Shown: one piece after another, positions 45,836 through 55,342 of the stretch
Layout of the letters: the number at the start of each line of letters is the position of its first letter
Numbering within the stretch: the first letter of the stretch is position 1
NCBI RefSeq assembly: GCF_002165375.2
Contig: NZ_CP032134.1
Span: 2,728,001 to 2,792,000, forward strand
DNA length: 64,000 nucleotides
DNA from: Acinetobacter chinensis
GTDB taxonomy: Bacteria; Pseudomonadota; Gammaproteobacteria; Pseudomonadales; Moraxellaceae
Direction of reading: 5' to 3'
Program-made: the position numbers and the translations under genes
The notes under the pieces: model-generated
Database searches by the model: none
What the model saw: the letters and a program-made list of their open reading frames with translations, nothing else
What the model was told of the DNA's origin: nothing

Positions 45836-47035
45836 TTAATCATCGTCCAGTACAGATTCAAAAGCTTTCAGACGTTTATAAATAGATAACAGTTCAATAA
45901 TCGTCGGCCAGGAAGCGATCAGATACTGAAATGATTCACGTACTTTTCCAAAAACATTACTGATCTGCATCATCAGACCCAGTGTAATCGCACCTGCCGC
46001 AATACTTGGAAACAGCACAAATAAGCCATACAGATTATCCAGCTGCATGTACCAGATGCGTACCATATTGAAATAAGCATAATGAAAATACAGACGGAAA
46101 TAATTAAAACGGACTTTACTGAACAGCTCTTTTAAGGTGGCAGGGTCTGCCCGATCCTGTCGATCTTCTCCATAGACCAGTTCCTTACGGTAAGCCGCTT
46201 CAACTTTCTGATTATTAAACTCAAGCCCGGGCAGCTTATACCCAACCAGCATCAGAATCACTGTACCCGCTATAGACCATGTTACCGCTGCCCACATCAA
46301 GGCATGTGAAATTTCCCCGATAACAGGCAAAGCCTTCACATGGGAGGACAGTGCAAACAGCACAGGTAGAAATGCCAATAGAGTCATCAGTGCTTCAACC
46401 AGACTGACACCCAATCCTTCCATAGTTTTGGCAAAGCGCATGGTGTCTTCCTGAATACGCTGCGATGCCCCTTCAATATGACGCAGTTTTTCCCAGTTTG
46501 AGGTGTAGTAATCATTCATCGCTGTACGCCAGCGGAATACATAATGGCTGACAAAAAATAAGTTAAATACTGCTGTTGTGACATAAACCATCGCGACATA
46601 CAGGAAAGTCATCACACCACTGTAGAGCAGGCTGACATCCCCTCCGCCACTGCTGAGCATTTTCTGGATCAGATCATAAAATGGGTTATACCAGGCATTT
46701 ACAACAACACTGACCTGAACGCCAAACCAGATATTGAACAGAATAAATGCGGAGCCCCAGACCGACCAACGCTGCCATGGATTATCTGATTTCCATTTCC
46801 AGAACAGTGCAAATATTGCAGTCGATATAAAGAACCACAGATAGAACCAGAGAAAAGACGGTGCCCAGAAACGGCTGACGCCAATCGGTAATTCAGCTGT
46901 TGCATAGCCCTGTGACATTCCTAAGAAAGTTCCCCAGCCACTGCCGCCGCTGTACCAAAGTGCAATATTGATGGAAAACCACAACACCAATGAACCAAAA
47001 AACCATTTTGGATTGGGAAAAAAAGACTTAAACAT
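45836..47035 (-). CDS. sbmA: SbmA/BacA-like peptide transporter
   Basis: SbmA proteins are inner-membrane, proton-driven importers of peptide antibiotics such as microcins and proline-rich peptides. The 399 residues agree with E. coli SbmA (about 406). FKSFFPNPKWFFGSLVLW opens the protein, with about seven to eight helices. The SbmA/BacA blocks RIQEDTMRFAKTMEGLGVSLVEA and YFRLYFHYAYFNMVRIWYMQLDN are present. There is no ABC ATP-binding domain, as in true SbmA. Confidence 0.9.
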   Translation of the reverse strand: MFKSFFPNPKWFFGSLVLWFSINIALWYSGGSGWGTFLGMSQGYATAELPIGVSRFWAPSFLWFYLWFFISTAIFALFWKWKSDNPWQRWSVWGSAFILFNIWFGVQVSVVVNAWYNPFYDLIQKMLSSGGGDVSLLYSGVMTFLYVAMVYVTTAVFNLFFVSHYVFRWRTAMNDYYTSNWEKLRHIEGASQRIQEDTMRFAKTMEGLGVSLVEALMTLLAFLPVLFALSSHVKALPVIGEISHALMWAAVTWSIAGTVILMLVGYKLPGLEFNNQKVEAAYRKELVYGEDRQDRADPATLKELFSKVRFNYFRLYFHYAYFNMVRIWYMQLDNLYGLFVLFPSIAAGAITLGLMMQISNVFGKVRESFQYLIASWPTIIELLSIYKRLKAFESVLDDD

Positions 47036-47431
47036 TCAGACCTGCTGTTCCTTTATATTATTTGATTTAAAGCATTTACCGAGCCTAGAGTGTAATCCTT
47101 AAAATTTCCTGATTAAAAGTATTTTCAGTAATTTTTTTCTGCAATGTACATTTATCCAATTTATTATACGTTCTGTCTGACAGATGGCATCAAAGACAAT
47201 GACACCTCAACAAAATTAGTATATTTTCCGTTCAAACAAAAAAAATGCCCTTTCATTTGCCCAGCTTGCAGGTGTGTGGCACAGCATGTCGTTTCGTATA
47301 AAGAATCGGCAATAATACGAACCAGAATATAAATGACTGGATTCACAAATAATGCATAAATACTCGATTAATCTGCATATTATGCTAATATCGATGTATA
47401 AATATTTTAATGTTGTATTGGGGAATGACAC
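47036..47431. other. Intergenic region, no gene supported
   Basis: 396 bp. A TTGGGGAA ribosome binding site for the next gene is at its right end. Overlapping short frames on both strands lack start signals. Confidence 0.45.
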
Positions 47432-47626
47432 ATGGATACTTTGGCAATTGAACTGATAAGACAGGTAGAGCTCAACAAGGAAAACTGTGAGCCGCTGATT
47501 TATGAACAAGGCACTATTCTTAAAGTTCTGATGAAAACTCCCACTTCTTATTTAGTCAGTGATGATGCCGATTTTAATTTTACGGTACTGCTGTCAGATG
47601 AAGACAAAGTATGGCGTAAACTCTGA
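47432..47626 (+). CDS. Small hypothetical protein, 64 aa
   Basis: The ATG at 47432 follows a GGGGAATG ribosome binding site, and a strong terminator follows the stop. The product is acidic and soluble (QVELNKENCEPLIYE, VLLSDEDKVWRKL). No family recognised. Confidence 0.6.
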   Translation: MDTLAIELIRQVELNKENCEPLIYEQGTILKVLMKTPTSYLVSDDADFNFTVLLSDEDKVWRKL

Positions 47627-47673
47627 GCCTTCCCTGTCAATGCTACGCCAGTAATTTAAGCATTCTGAAATAT

Positions 47674-47703
47674 TAAAAGCATCGTTCCTACGGTGCTTTT
47701 TTA
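47674..47703 (+). terminator. Terminator after the 64-aa gene
   Basis: AAAAGCATCG-TTCCTA-CGGTGCTTTTTT hairpin with one G-T pair. Confidence 0.85.
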
Positions 47704-47779
47704 TATTCGCCTCAGATGAAACAGGGACAACTCAAATAAAACAGCCTATAGTGGGTTCATCAGGCTGAACATTTTATCT

Positions 47780-48244
47780 ATGGAAAAGAACAAAGTCATA
47801 AAACCTGATTTCAGCAAAGTCAGTGCAACCCGTTCACGTAATATGGCTGCCATACGGGCGAACAACACACGCCCTGAAATGAAAATCCGTCAGGCACTGC
47901 ATGCCTCCGGTTTACGTTATCGCCTGTATGATAAACAGTTGGCAGGTAAACCTGATCTGGTACTGAAAAAATATAAAACGGTTATTTTTGTACAGGGCTG
48001 TTTCTGGCATAAACATGACTGTAAATATTTTAAATGGCCTAAAACCAATGCCGAATTCTGGCAACAGAAAATCCTGAACAATGCCGAACGTGATGCCATC
48101 AATATTCAGAAATTATTAAAAGACCAATGGCGGGTCTGTGTATGGTGGGAATGCTCTGTCCGTCATGAAGATGATTTTCTCTGGTCTGTACAGCGTTTTC
48201 AGGAATGGCTGAATGATCCCAGAAGTCAGTATCTTGAGCTTTGA
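47780..48244 (+). CDS. vsr: Very short patch repair endonuclease Vsr
   Basis: Vsr nicks 5' of T:G mismatches that arise when 5-methylcytosine deaminates. It has 154 residues. Family signs: RSRNMAAIRANNTRPEMKIRQALHA, the catalytic aspartate in LAGKPDLVLKKYKTVIFVQGCFWH, and WPKTNAEFWQQKI. It faces the two methylase genes, convergent with them, in keeping with a role in protecting their sites. Confidence 0.92.
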   Translation: MEKNKVIKPDFSKVSATRSRNMAAIRANNTRPEMKIRQALHASGLRYRLYDKQLAGKPDLVLKKYKTVIFVQGCFWHKHDCKYFKWPKTNAEFWQQKILNNAERDAINIQKLLKDQWRVCVWWECSVRHEDDFLWSVQRFQEWLNDPRSQYLEL

Positions 48245-48271
48245 TTGATCAGTCTCAGACCTGCGTCCTTT

Positions 48272-48988
48272 TTATTTTTCAGCCTTTTTTCCCTGAGTCC
48301 ACTGTTCAGCCATTGCCCGAGCCATTCCTTTAAAGGTTTTACTTCTCAGATTACGGCGCTCCGCAGCAGTCTTTGCTTTTGCAAGTGCATCCGCATACCA
48401 TTTTGGCATGGATTTTCCGCTGCCAAACTGCACCCGCTCCCCTTTGCTCACCATATTTGTCGGTTCAAGCAAAGGCAGATTTTTTATCCAGAGGCAGGTG
48501 GTTTTTGTTGCTTCATCGCCAAACATATAGGGCTGAACAATCTGATGTGGCTTACCGATAATGGTACTCATGATACCAACCGGATTTTCAATCACAATCC
48601 GTTTGATCGGTGCTTTCCACAGCGCCTTAAAGAACTTAACCGCTTCAGCACGATCCTGTGCCCGTGTCGGAAAACGCGGGTGTGGTCGGCGCTTTTTTAT
48701 GGGTAAATGTTTATCTTCAGGGTGATAATACCATCTTGCACCACTGACTGCCAGAAATGTACAGGGAGGGTGGGCGATCATCATATCCCATTCTTTTACA
48801 AAGGCATGTTCGCCATTCTGCAACTCTCCACCCTTATTTTTGATAATTTCAAAAACATCACAGTTAAAATGCCATTCAGGATGTTCACCACTGCAAGGCA
48901 GCAGATCACAGCTGTATGCCTCATGCCCCAGCGCACGTAACTCTTTCGTCACAGCCTGACTTTCTTCACAGGCGACCAGTACTTTCAT
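48272..48988 (-). CDS. Phage-type DNA cytosine methylase-like protein, 238 aa
   Basis: The KVLVACEESQAVTKELRALG start, the AHPPCTFLAVSGARW block (PPC) and IENPVGIMSTIIGKP (ENP in place of ENV) match short methylase-like proteins common in phages. The C-terminal target-recognition part of full C5 enzymes is missing. Its ATG overlaps the dcm stop (ATGA), so the two are co-translated. It may be a methylase, a partner subunit or an inactive relative. Confidence 0.72.
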   Translation of the reverse strand: MKVLVACEESQAVTKELRALGHEAYSCDLLPCSGEHPEWHFNCDVFEIIKNKGGELQNGEHAFVKEWDMMIAHPPCTFLAVSGARWYYHPEDKHLPIKKRRPHPRFPTRAQDRAEAVKFFKALWKAPIKRIVIENPVGIMSTIIGKPHQIVQPYMFGDEATKTTCLWIKNLPLLEPTNMVSKGERVQFGSGKSMPKWYADALAKAKTAAERRNLRSKTFKGMARAMAEQWTQGKKAEK

Positions 48989-50268
48989 ATGGATGTACCC
49001 AAAAACTTAGAAATACCTGTGGCAATTTTTTCTGCCATGAGCGGTGGAACAGCATTACCAATCATTTTGTAGCAATATCCTGAACTGCCACAGAATGTGT
49101 AATCCTGAGGGAAAGACTGCAACAGTGCCGCCTCACGGACAGTAATGGAGCGTGCCTGTTCTGCATCGGGATGAATGAACATCAAGCCATCTTTGTACAG
49201 ATGAGCCACAATGGTCGGAGAAGGCAGATCCCAGTCCAGACTGCGGTATTTCGCATGACGGGATGTTTTTCCCTTTAACTGATTATAAAAGCTGATTTTT
49301 TCTTCATTGGGCAGTCGGTTCATATTTTTTCCGACCCATTGCTGAAAAATCTGAATGTCATCTGCATTGTGATAACGTGGCTGATGCAAAGGTACGGCTG
49401 TATCTGTTCCCTGATGTGACACCTTACGTCCCGTTGCACGGGAAACTTCCTTTAATGGATAAAATGCAGGAAGTCCTGCAATTGCATCACGGACTGTTTT
49501 GATCTCATGTGTTTTCTCTGCATCCACTGCTTGATAAACCGTTTCCAGATCAATCCCTGTATCTTTTCTCACTCCAATAATGATGATGCGGTTACGCTTC
49601 TGCGGTACGCCAAAATCGGATGCTGTATACTGGGCTTCTTTTAATTTTTCAGGTGCTTTAATTTCATAACCAATTTCACTGAACGCTTCAAAAATCCGTT
49701 CAATCACCGGTTTATCGCCCGGTTTTGCACTTAAAATACCTGGGACATTTTCGAACACAAATAATTTAGGTTGAAAGGCATCCACCACTTTGACAAAGCT
49801 TTCAAACAGATAATTACGGTAATCATCTTTCATGGAGTTTTTGTCCTGCGCCCGCCCTGCAATGGAGTATGCCTGGCATGGTGGACCACCAATCACCACA
49901 TCCACAGATCTGCCCTGAACAAGTCCATGTAAGCCCTGTGCCATCACATCTTCATGGTTACTCTGACCAAATATGGCTCGGGATTCCTCGCTCCATTTAC
50001 CATTCAGCAGTTCATCTGATTTCTGGATATCAAAATGAATAACACTTTTTTTAGCATTTTCAGCAGCATAACCCCACTTTTCAACAAGACGGTTGCGCAG
50101 GGTGTTTACCATGGGTAATTCCCACTCCACATGGGCAATGCCGTCAAAAAGCCCAGACTGGGCAAACCCTTCTGAAAGCCCCCCACATCCAGCAAAAAGA
50201 TCAATATAGCTAAGTTTCTGCATTCCAAATTTTATATCTTTAATCAGTGGCATGATTATACAGTTCAT
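48985..50268 (-). CDS. dcm: DNA (cytosine-5) methyltransferase
   Basis: Complete C5 methylase: motif I DLFAGCGGLSEGF, motif IV GGPPCQAYSIAGR with the catalytic Cys, motif VI FENVPGIL, motif VIII QKRNRIIIIG and motif X IGNAVPPLMAEKIA. The first ATG at 50268 gives 427 residues; later ATGs at 50253 and 50223 are alternatives and no ribosome binding site decides. The target sequence cannot be read. No restriction enzyme is adjacent. Confidence 0.92.
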   Translation of the reverse strand: MNCIIMPLIKDIKFGMQKLSYIDLFAGCGGLSEGFAQSGLFDGIAHVEWELPMVNTLRNRLVEKWGYAAENAKKSVIHFDIQKSDELLNGKWSEESRAIFGQSNHEDVMAQGLHGLVQGRSVDVVIGGPPCQAYSIAGRAQDKNSMKDDYRNYLFESFVKVVDAFQPKLFVFENVPGILSAKPGDKPVIERIFEAFSEIGYEIKAPEKLKEAQYTASDFGVPQKRNRIIIIGVRKDTGIDLETVYQAVDAEKTHEIKTVRDAIAGLPAFYPLKEVSRATGRKVSHQGTDTAVPLHQPRYHNADDIQIFQQWVGKNMNRLPNEEKISFYNQLKGKTSRHAKYRSLDWDLPSPTIVAHLYKDGLMFIHPDAEQARSITVREAALLQSFPQDYTFCGSSGYCYKMIGNAVPPLMAEKIATGISKFLGTSI

Positions 50269-50635
50269 TTCAGTAAAAATAAGAGGCTTTTGGGATTACA
50301 TACTCAGGAGTTTTTATGTGCTTATTTTCACCGGCTCAGGATGTATTCTGACTGTTCTGATGCTTTAGAACTGAAGCCCAGAACCTGCTCAGAAGAATAC
50401 TGCTGACTGTTCATCATGTTTTTAAACTGTTTTCTGATTCTGTTACTGACAACTCATGAAAATACTGAAACATAAATTTTATTAATATACAAATACATAG
50501 AGCAACTCTGTCATTTTCAAGATGGCATTTTTCAGGATACATAATCAAACTGGTATAAATCAGTGCTGTAAATCTTAATAGCCTTTTCAGACCGTTCATC
50601 CAAGAATGACTCCAGAATTAAGGGAGTATAAAAAG
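50269..50635. other. Divergent intergenic region between dcm and porin gene
   Basis: 367 bp of AT-rich DNA that must hold both promoters. I see an 11-codon frame at 50317 after CAGGAG, which is too short to claim. Confidence 0.45.
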
Positions 50636-51457
50636 ATGAAAGGAAATAAAGGATTAATTTTTCTGTCTCTGATGCCATGGCTGTGCATGGAGGCTGATGC
50701 AGCACAACACTGGGCAGATACCAGTGCAGGGGTTCGCTGGAGCAGCTCTTTCCGGGAGCCTTACAATCCAGAAAAGGTGTCAAAAACCATTTTAAATGTC
50801 ACTCACGTCAGTCAGGATGACTACGGGCGAAACTTCCTGTTCATGGACTATTACATTTCAGGGATGGAAGACCCCTCGAAGGACAATGCCACTGGTGCCG
50901 AAGAGTTTTACGGACTGTACCGCAGAACACTTTCCTATAACGCACTGGCAAAAGATCCGATCGACAGTTCATGGGTGAAAGATGTTCATCTTTCAGGACG
51001 TATGGATGTCGGTTATGAAAATACTCAGCTATCCCCTCGCCCTTTCAAAGTGCGTATGGGTGGACTGGTTGATTTTAAAATTCCGAAAGGCAGTCTTGAA
51101 TGGGGACTCGAGGGTGTTTATCAGAAATCCTATAACGGCATTACGCATCGGCACTTTGAGTTTGATCCATCATTTGTGACCTGGATGTCATGGAATTATC
51201 CCGTCACCAAAAAATCTCAGTTCAGCGGCATTCTTGAATATCTTGAAGCCATCGGTGAAGACGGTTTTGGAAATGACACCAAGCCTCTGACCATATTCAG
51301 AGCAAATTATATTTATGACATTGGTCAGCCGAAAGGTTTCAAAGTCGGTGTGGGCTATGAACAGTTCAACAATAAATACAGTTCCAACAATGCAGCAGAT
51401 CCCACAAATGGTTCTGACCAGAAAACTTTTGTTCTGCTGGGCAGCTATCATTTTTAA
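50636..51457 (+). CDS. Tsx/OmpK-like outer-membrane channel, paralogue 1
   Basis: 273 residues from the ATG at 50636 (GGGAG upstream). A signal peptide ends at ADAA. The mature part alternates in beta strands and ends SYHF, as outer-membrane barrels do. WSSSFREPYNPEKVSKTILNVTH and the VGVGYEQFNNKY-type end are shared with the porin at 53636. I place it in the Tsx/OmpK nucleoside-channel group from overall pattern; the true substrate may be the aromatic used by the nearby operon. Confidence 0.72.
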   Translation: MKGNKGLIFLSLMPWLCMEADAAQHWADTSAGVRWSSSFREPYNPEKVSKTILNVTHVSQDDYGRNFLFMDYYISGMEDPSKDNATGAEEFYGLYRRTLSYNALAKDPIDSSWVKDVHLSGRMDVGYENTQLSPRPFKVRMGGLVDFKIPKGSLEWGLEGVYQKSYNGITHRHFEFDPSFVTWMSWNYPVTKKSQFSGILEYLEAIGEDGFGNDTKPLTIFRANYIYDIGQPKGFKVGVGYEQFNNKYSSNNAADPTNGSDQKTFVLLGSYHF

Positions 51458-51475
51458 ACAACAAGGAGTGGTTAT

Positions 51476-52453
51476 ATGAAAATCCGGAATTTATTATTGA
51501 GCATGATGCTTACTACAGGGCTGACAGCTGTTCATGCTGACAGCAAAACAGTACAGCTGAAGACAGCGGCTGCAACTCAGAGTGCAGGTACCAGAGTGGT
51601 TATGCTGGGCACTGGACACCCGGGTTTTGACAGCAAACGTGCAGGTCAGGCAATTCTGATTGTTGTGGACAAACAGCTGTATCTGTTTGATTCAGGTCCC
51701 GGCTATATGAAAAACTTTAACAGCCTGTCCAATTTACCCTGGATGCCTAAAGATACGCTGTTCAGCAATGACTCACTGTATGGCTCCATCAATAAACTGT
51801 TTCTGACTCACCTGGATTCAGATCATACCCTGGGAATGGATGAATTTTTACTGCGCCCATGGGTTCAGGGACGCTCCACTCAACCTGTCGTTTATGGTCC
51901 TAAAGGAACTAAAAGCCTGGTGGATGAAAGCCTGAAATCATTCAAGTCCGACATAGACCACCGTACACTGGGTTCACAGCCTTCCAACAACACTGGCTAC
52001 AAAGCAATTGTCCATGAAATTGATCATGAAGGTGTGGTCTATAAAGATGACAAAGTAACGGTCAGCGCATTTAAGGTTCCGCATGGCAGCTGGCCTGATG
52101 GTATGGCTTATGGTTATCGCATACAGACACCCGATAAGGTTATCGTTTTAAGTGGCGATACCCGTTATGAGGAGCGGAATTTTCAGTTCTATAAAGACGC
52201 AGATATTCTGGTGCATGAAGTCCTGAGTGATGCAGGCAATCAGAAACTGTCTCCTGACTGGCAGAAATATATGCTGGAAGCTCATACCACGACTAAGCAG
52301 TTAGCAAAAATTGCCAATGTCATTAAACCCAAAAAACTGGTGCTGAATCATGCCATTTTCTTTGGGCAGCCTGAACAGGCACTGGTCAAAGAAGTGACTG
52401 ATGATTATAAAGGCACTGTTATTCTTGCCGAAGATAATATGATTATCGAATAA
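51476..52453 (+). CDS. Exported MBL-fold metallo-hydrolase
   Basis: 325 residues with a signal peptide (residues 1-21, TAVHA). The zinc-binding THLDSDHTLGMDE (HxDxDH) and later His residues (VPHGSWPDG, LNHAIFF) mark an RNase Z/arylsulfatase-like MBL fold. It follows the porin by 18 bp, so the two are co-transcribed. A periplasmic hydrolase beside a porin suggests it trims an incoming substrate. Confidence 0.85.
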   Translation: MKIRNLLLSMMLTTGLTAVHADSKTVQLKTAAATQSAGTRVVMLGTGHPGFDSKRAGQAILIVVDKQLYLFDSGPGYMKNFNSLSNLPWMPKDTLFSNDSLYGSINKLFLTHLDSDHTLGMDEFLLRPWVQGRSTQPVVYGPKGTKSLVDESLKSFKSDIDHRTLGSQPSNNTGYKAIVHEIDHEGVVYKDDKVTVSAFKVPHGSWPDGMAYGYRIQTPDKVIVLSGDTRYEERNFQFYKDADILVHEVLSDAGNQKLSPDWQKYMLEAHTTTKQLAKIANVIKPKKLVLNHAIFFGQPEQALVKEVTDDYKGTVILAEDNMIIE

Positions 52454-52457
52454 TAAA

Positions 52458-52494
52458 CAAAGGTGTGATTTATATTTTAAATCACACCTTTTTC
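52458..52494. terminator. Terminator between MBL gene and LysR gene
   Basis: AAAGGTGTGATTTA and TAAATCACACCTTT form a 14-bp stem with T and A runs on both sides. It serves both convergent genes. Confidence 0.92.
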
Positions 52495-52515
52495 AATTTA
52501 AAACCTTCATTTTTA

Positions 52516-53457
52516 TTATTTCAAATTATTAAGATAAACAGTTTCCTCAAGCATGGAAATAATATTTAACTGAGATGGCGTCAGATTTCTTTCCGCATAC
52601 CATACCAGACCGATATCAATATAAATATTTTTCATGGTCAACGGTAAAATATCCACAAGATTCACTTTTTTAAAATACTCAGCAACCTGACTGGATAAAA
52701 AACCAATGGATTCGGTTTCCTGAAGCACTCCGATATTTGTCAGTGTAGATAAAGATTCCACATAGCGGCGGGATAAATTAACCTGATTGAACAACAGAAA
52801 TTCTTCAATGACATTTCGGGTTGTTGCAAATTCTGGAGGCAGCACCATTGGGAATTCTGACAGATCCGTCCAGGTCAGTTCCGGTTTATTAACCAATGGG
52901 TGTCCTTTTTTAACCACCACCACAATTGGGTCCTTATACAGATGCCTGGTCCGAAACTCAATGCCTAATGGCTTTGCCGTCAGATTGCCGATCATGACAT
53001 CCAGCTCACCGGTACGAAGCAGTGACAGCAGTACATCTGAGCTTCCTTCACGTGCACTGATACTCGTGGAAATCATCTCGTTTTCCACCCGTGCAACAAA
53101 ATTAGGAAGAATGGACAGAGACACCGCAGGTAACAGTCCAATCGCAATCCGGGTTGCTCTCCCCTCACTGATCGCAACCAGTTCATCTCTTGCAGAAGCA
53201 ATCTCATTCAGAATTTTTTTGGCATATTTGACAAGGCAGACACCGGCTTCTGTAGGCAGCATCCCTCGTGTTGTACGATCAAACAGTCTGACATTCAACC
53301 CTTCTTCAAAATCAGCAAGTGTTTTGGAAATAGCGGGTTGAGTTACATTCAGATAATTCGCCGCTTTTCCGATATGCCGCATTTCATCCAGAGTAACCAG
53401 TAACTGTAAATGTCTTAACTTCAGGTTGGATCGTAAATACTGATCTATTTTTGCCAT
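52516..53457 (-). CDS. LysR-family regulator of the catabolic region
   Basis: 313 residues; the HTH is at 12-70 (LRHLQLLVTLDEMRHIGKAANYLNVTQPAISKTLADFEEGL). Its N-terminus and length resemble the PcaQ/GbpR subgroup, which controls aromatic degradation. It is divergent from the porin at 53636 (178-bp gap). It is the obvious candidate regulator for the porins and perhaps the operon. Confidence 0.88.
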   Translation of the reverse strand: MAKIDQYLRSNLKLRHLQLLVTLDEMRHIGKAANYLNVTQPAISKTLADFEEGLNVRLFDRTTRGMLPTEAGVCLVKYAKKILNEIASARDELVAISEGRATRIAIGLLPAVSLSILPNFVARVENEMISTSISAREGSSDVLLSLLRTGELDVMIGNLTAKPLGIEFRTRHLYKDPIVVVVKKGHPLVNKPELTWTDLSEFPMVLPPEFATTRNVIEEFLLFNQVNLSRRYVESLSTLTNIGVLQETESIGFLSSQVAEYFKKVNLVDILPLTMKNIYIDIGLVWYAERNLTPSQLNIISMLEETVYLNNLK

Positions 53458-53635
53458 TTTAACACCTAATATAAATTCCGTTTATTTTAGATTAATAATA
53501 CTATATACAATTTTACTTAATAATCCAATTAAAACCTATAACCTTTTTATTATAAATCAAACTTTAAATATAAATAGACGGATTATATTGTTCAGGCAAA
53601 ATTAAAACTCAAAGATAAAGATCAAGGAAGTATCT

Positions 53636-54475
53636 ATGAGCTTAAAAAAGCTGAATCATCATTTTTCCACGAGTATTTTATGGGGTATAACGCTGGGCTG
53701 TTTCAGCATGGCAGGTCATGCTGCTTTCTGGCAAAGCAATCAGGCAGGTGTATCATGGAGTAACCAGTACCAGGAACCTGCCAACCCGGATGATGTTTCA
53801 AAAACCATTCTGAATTTTACCCATTTAAGTGGTGATGACCTGGGACGTAATGTACTGGTTGCCAATCTTTATCTGTCCAGTGATGAAGACCCGAAAGCAG
53901 ATGGTGATGGTGGCGCAACTGAGTATTATGTATTTTACCGTCGCTACTTTTCTTATAATTCAATTTTTGATCATAAAATTGAAAATAAACTGATCCGTGA
54001 TGTCAATCTGACATTCAGGGTTGATAAAGGTCTGAAAAACTCAGCACTGGAACCTAACCCAACCAAAGGTCGTGCTGGTCTGAGCATGGATTTCAATGTT
54101 CCGAAAGGCTACTTTGAAGCAGGTGCAGACTGGTATTATGAAAGTGCCAATAATAATTTTACAGGTGGAAGATTTAACTTCGATCCAACCTATGCACTGT
54201 GGGCAAACTTTGGTTTTCCTGTTCATGACAAAGGCTTCATCGATGGTTTTGTAGACTATGTTGGTGCAACAGGACCTGGTTATTTCAACGTCGATGCCAA
54301 ACCATCCACCCTGTTTCAGATCAACTATATGTATGACGTGGGTGCAAAAGAGGGATTAAAAGTTGGTGTCGGTTATGAATATTTCCGTAACAAGTACCTG
54401 AATGACAACCAGAAAGACCCTTATGGTCATGCCACTCACAGTGCACCTTTTGTTGCAGCCCGCTATTCATTCTGA
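53636..54475 (+). CDS. Tsx/OmpK-like outer-membrane channel, paralogue 2
   Basis: 279 residues with a signal peptide ending GHAA. WSNQYQEPANPDDVSKTILNFTH and VGVGYEYFRNKYLND pair it with the porin at 50636. The last residue is Phe (AARYSF), the barrel sorting signal. It faces the catabolic operon across a terminator. Confidence 0.75.
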   Translation: MSLKKLNHHFSTSILWGITLGCFSMAGHAAFWQSNQAGVSWSNQYQEPANPDDVSKTILNFTHLSGDDLGRNVLVANLYLSSDEDPKADGDGGATEYYVFYRRYFSYNSIFDHKIENKLIRDVNLTFRVDKGLKNSALEPNPTKGRAGLSMDFNVPKGYFEAGADWYYESANNNFTGGRFNFDPTYALWANFGFPVHDKGFIDGFVDYVGATGPGYFNVDAKPSTLFQINYMYDVGAKEGLKVGVGYEYFRNKYLNDNQKDPYGHATHSAPFVAARYSF

Positions 54476-54484
54476 TCAGTCCAT

Positions 54485-54510
54485 CAGACCATTACACTGT
54501 TGATGGTCTG
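54485..54510 (+). terminator. Weak terminator after porin 2
   Basis: CAGACCAT and ATGGTCTG pair across a 10-nt loop, followed by ATTCTTT. Confidence 0.6.
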
Positions 54511-54536
54511 ATTCTTTATAAATTACGGACAAAAAA

Positions 54537-54569
54537 AATCCAGAACTGAAACCGGTTCTGGATTTTTTT
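54537..54569. terminator. Terminator of the catabolic operon
   Basis: AAATCCAGAAC and GTTCTGGATTT with A and T runs, 5 bp after the FAA hydrolase stop on the minus strand. Confidence 0.88.
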
Positions 54570-54573
54570 CAGC

Positions 54574-55275
54574 TTAACGGATCTGCAGTTTTACTTCTGC
54601 AATGCCTTCAACCGAACCTTCAAGAATATCCCCAGCGACAACAGGACCTACGCCTTCTGGTGTCCCTGTAAAAATCAGATCGCCAGGCTGTAACTCATAA
54701 TAAGTCGATAAATCTTCAATAATTTCTGCAATATTCCAGATGAAATGCTGCGTGTTTGATGACTGGGTTGTCTTTCCATTCACTCTTAATTCAATATTGA
54801 CTGCATTGACATCTGCCTGAACATCAGCAGCGGATACAATATCTGACATCACAGCCGACTGATCAAAGTTTTTCCCCAGGTCCCAGGGTTTGCCCTGATC
54901 ACGTGCTGCAAGCTGTACATCACGGCGGGTCATATCCAGACCGCAGGCATAACCATAGATATATTCAGCAGCCTGGCTGGCTGGGATATTCACACCCTGT
55001 TTACCCACTGCAATCACCAGTTCAATTTCATGATGATAGTTCTGAGTTTTTAATGGGTAGGGAATTTCGCTGCCAGATGGAATATAAGTCGCTGCATCTT
55101 TCAGAAAATAAAAGGGTGACTGCGTCGATTTATCCACGCTGACCCCCATTTCAGCAGCATGAGCCATATAATTACGTCCCACACAAAAAATACGGTTCAC
55201 AGGAAATTTTCTGGATTCATTGACAACAGGTACAAGTACGGGCGGTTTAACGGGGAAAAGTGCTTCTGTGGACAT
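54574..55275 (-). CDS. Fumarylacetoacetate-hydrolase-family protein
   Basis: FAA-fold enzymes cleave or decarboxylate ring-fission products. 233 residues from the ATG at 55275 (AGGAAG upstream). FCVGRNYMAHAAEMG, the metal-binding NYHHEIELVIAVGKQG, and TGTPEGVGPVVAGDIL are the family blocks. It is last in the operon, after RidA and the aldehyde dehydrogenase, so it may act as an oxalocrotonate-type decarboxylase or a fumarylpyruvate-type hydrolase. The choice is not decided by the sequence. Confidence 0.85.
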   Translation of the reverse strand: MSTEALFPVKPPVLVPVVNESRKFPVNRIFCVGRNYMAHAAEMGVSVDKSTQSPFYFLKDAATYIPSGSEIPYPLKTQNYHHEIELVIAVGKQGVNIPASQAAEYIYGYACGLDMTRRDVQLAARDQGKPWDLGKNFDQSAVMSDIVSAADVQADVNAVNIELRVNGKTTQSSNTQHFIWNIAEIIEDLSTYYELQPGDLIFTGTPEGVGPVVAGDILEGSVEGIAEVKLQIR

Positions 55276-55342
55276 ACGGATCTTCCTTGTTTTCAATTCA
55301 TAAAAAAGAACAGGGGCAGCCGCTACTGCCCCTGTTAAGGGA

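Noticed and set aside
47144..47509. Overlapping short frames on both strands upstream of the 64-aa gene
   Set aside because: None has a ribosome binding site or plausible composition; two are mirror frames of each other.
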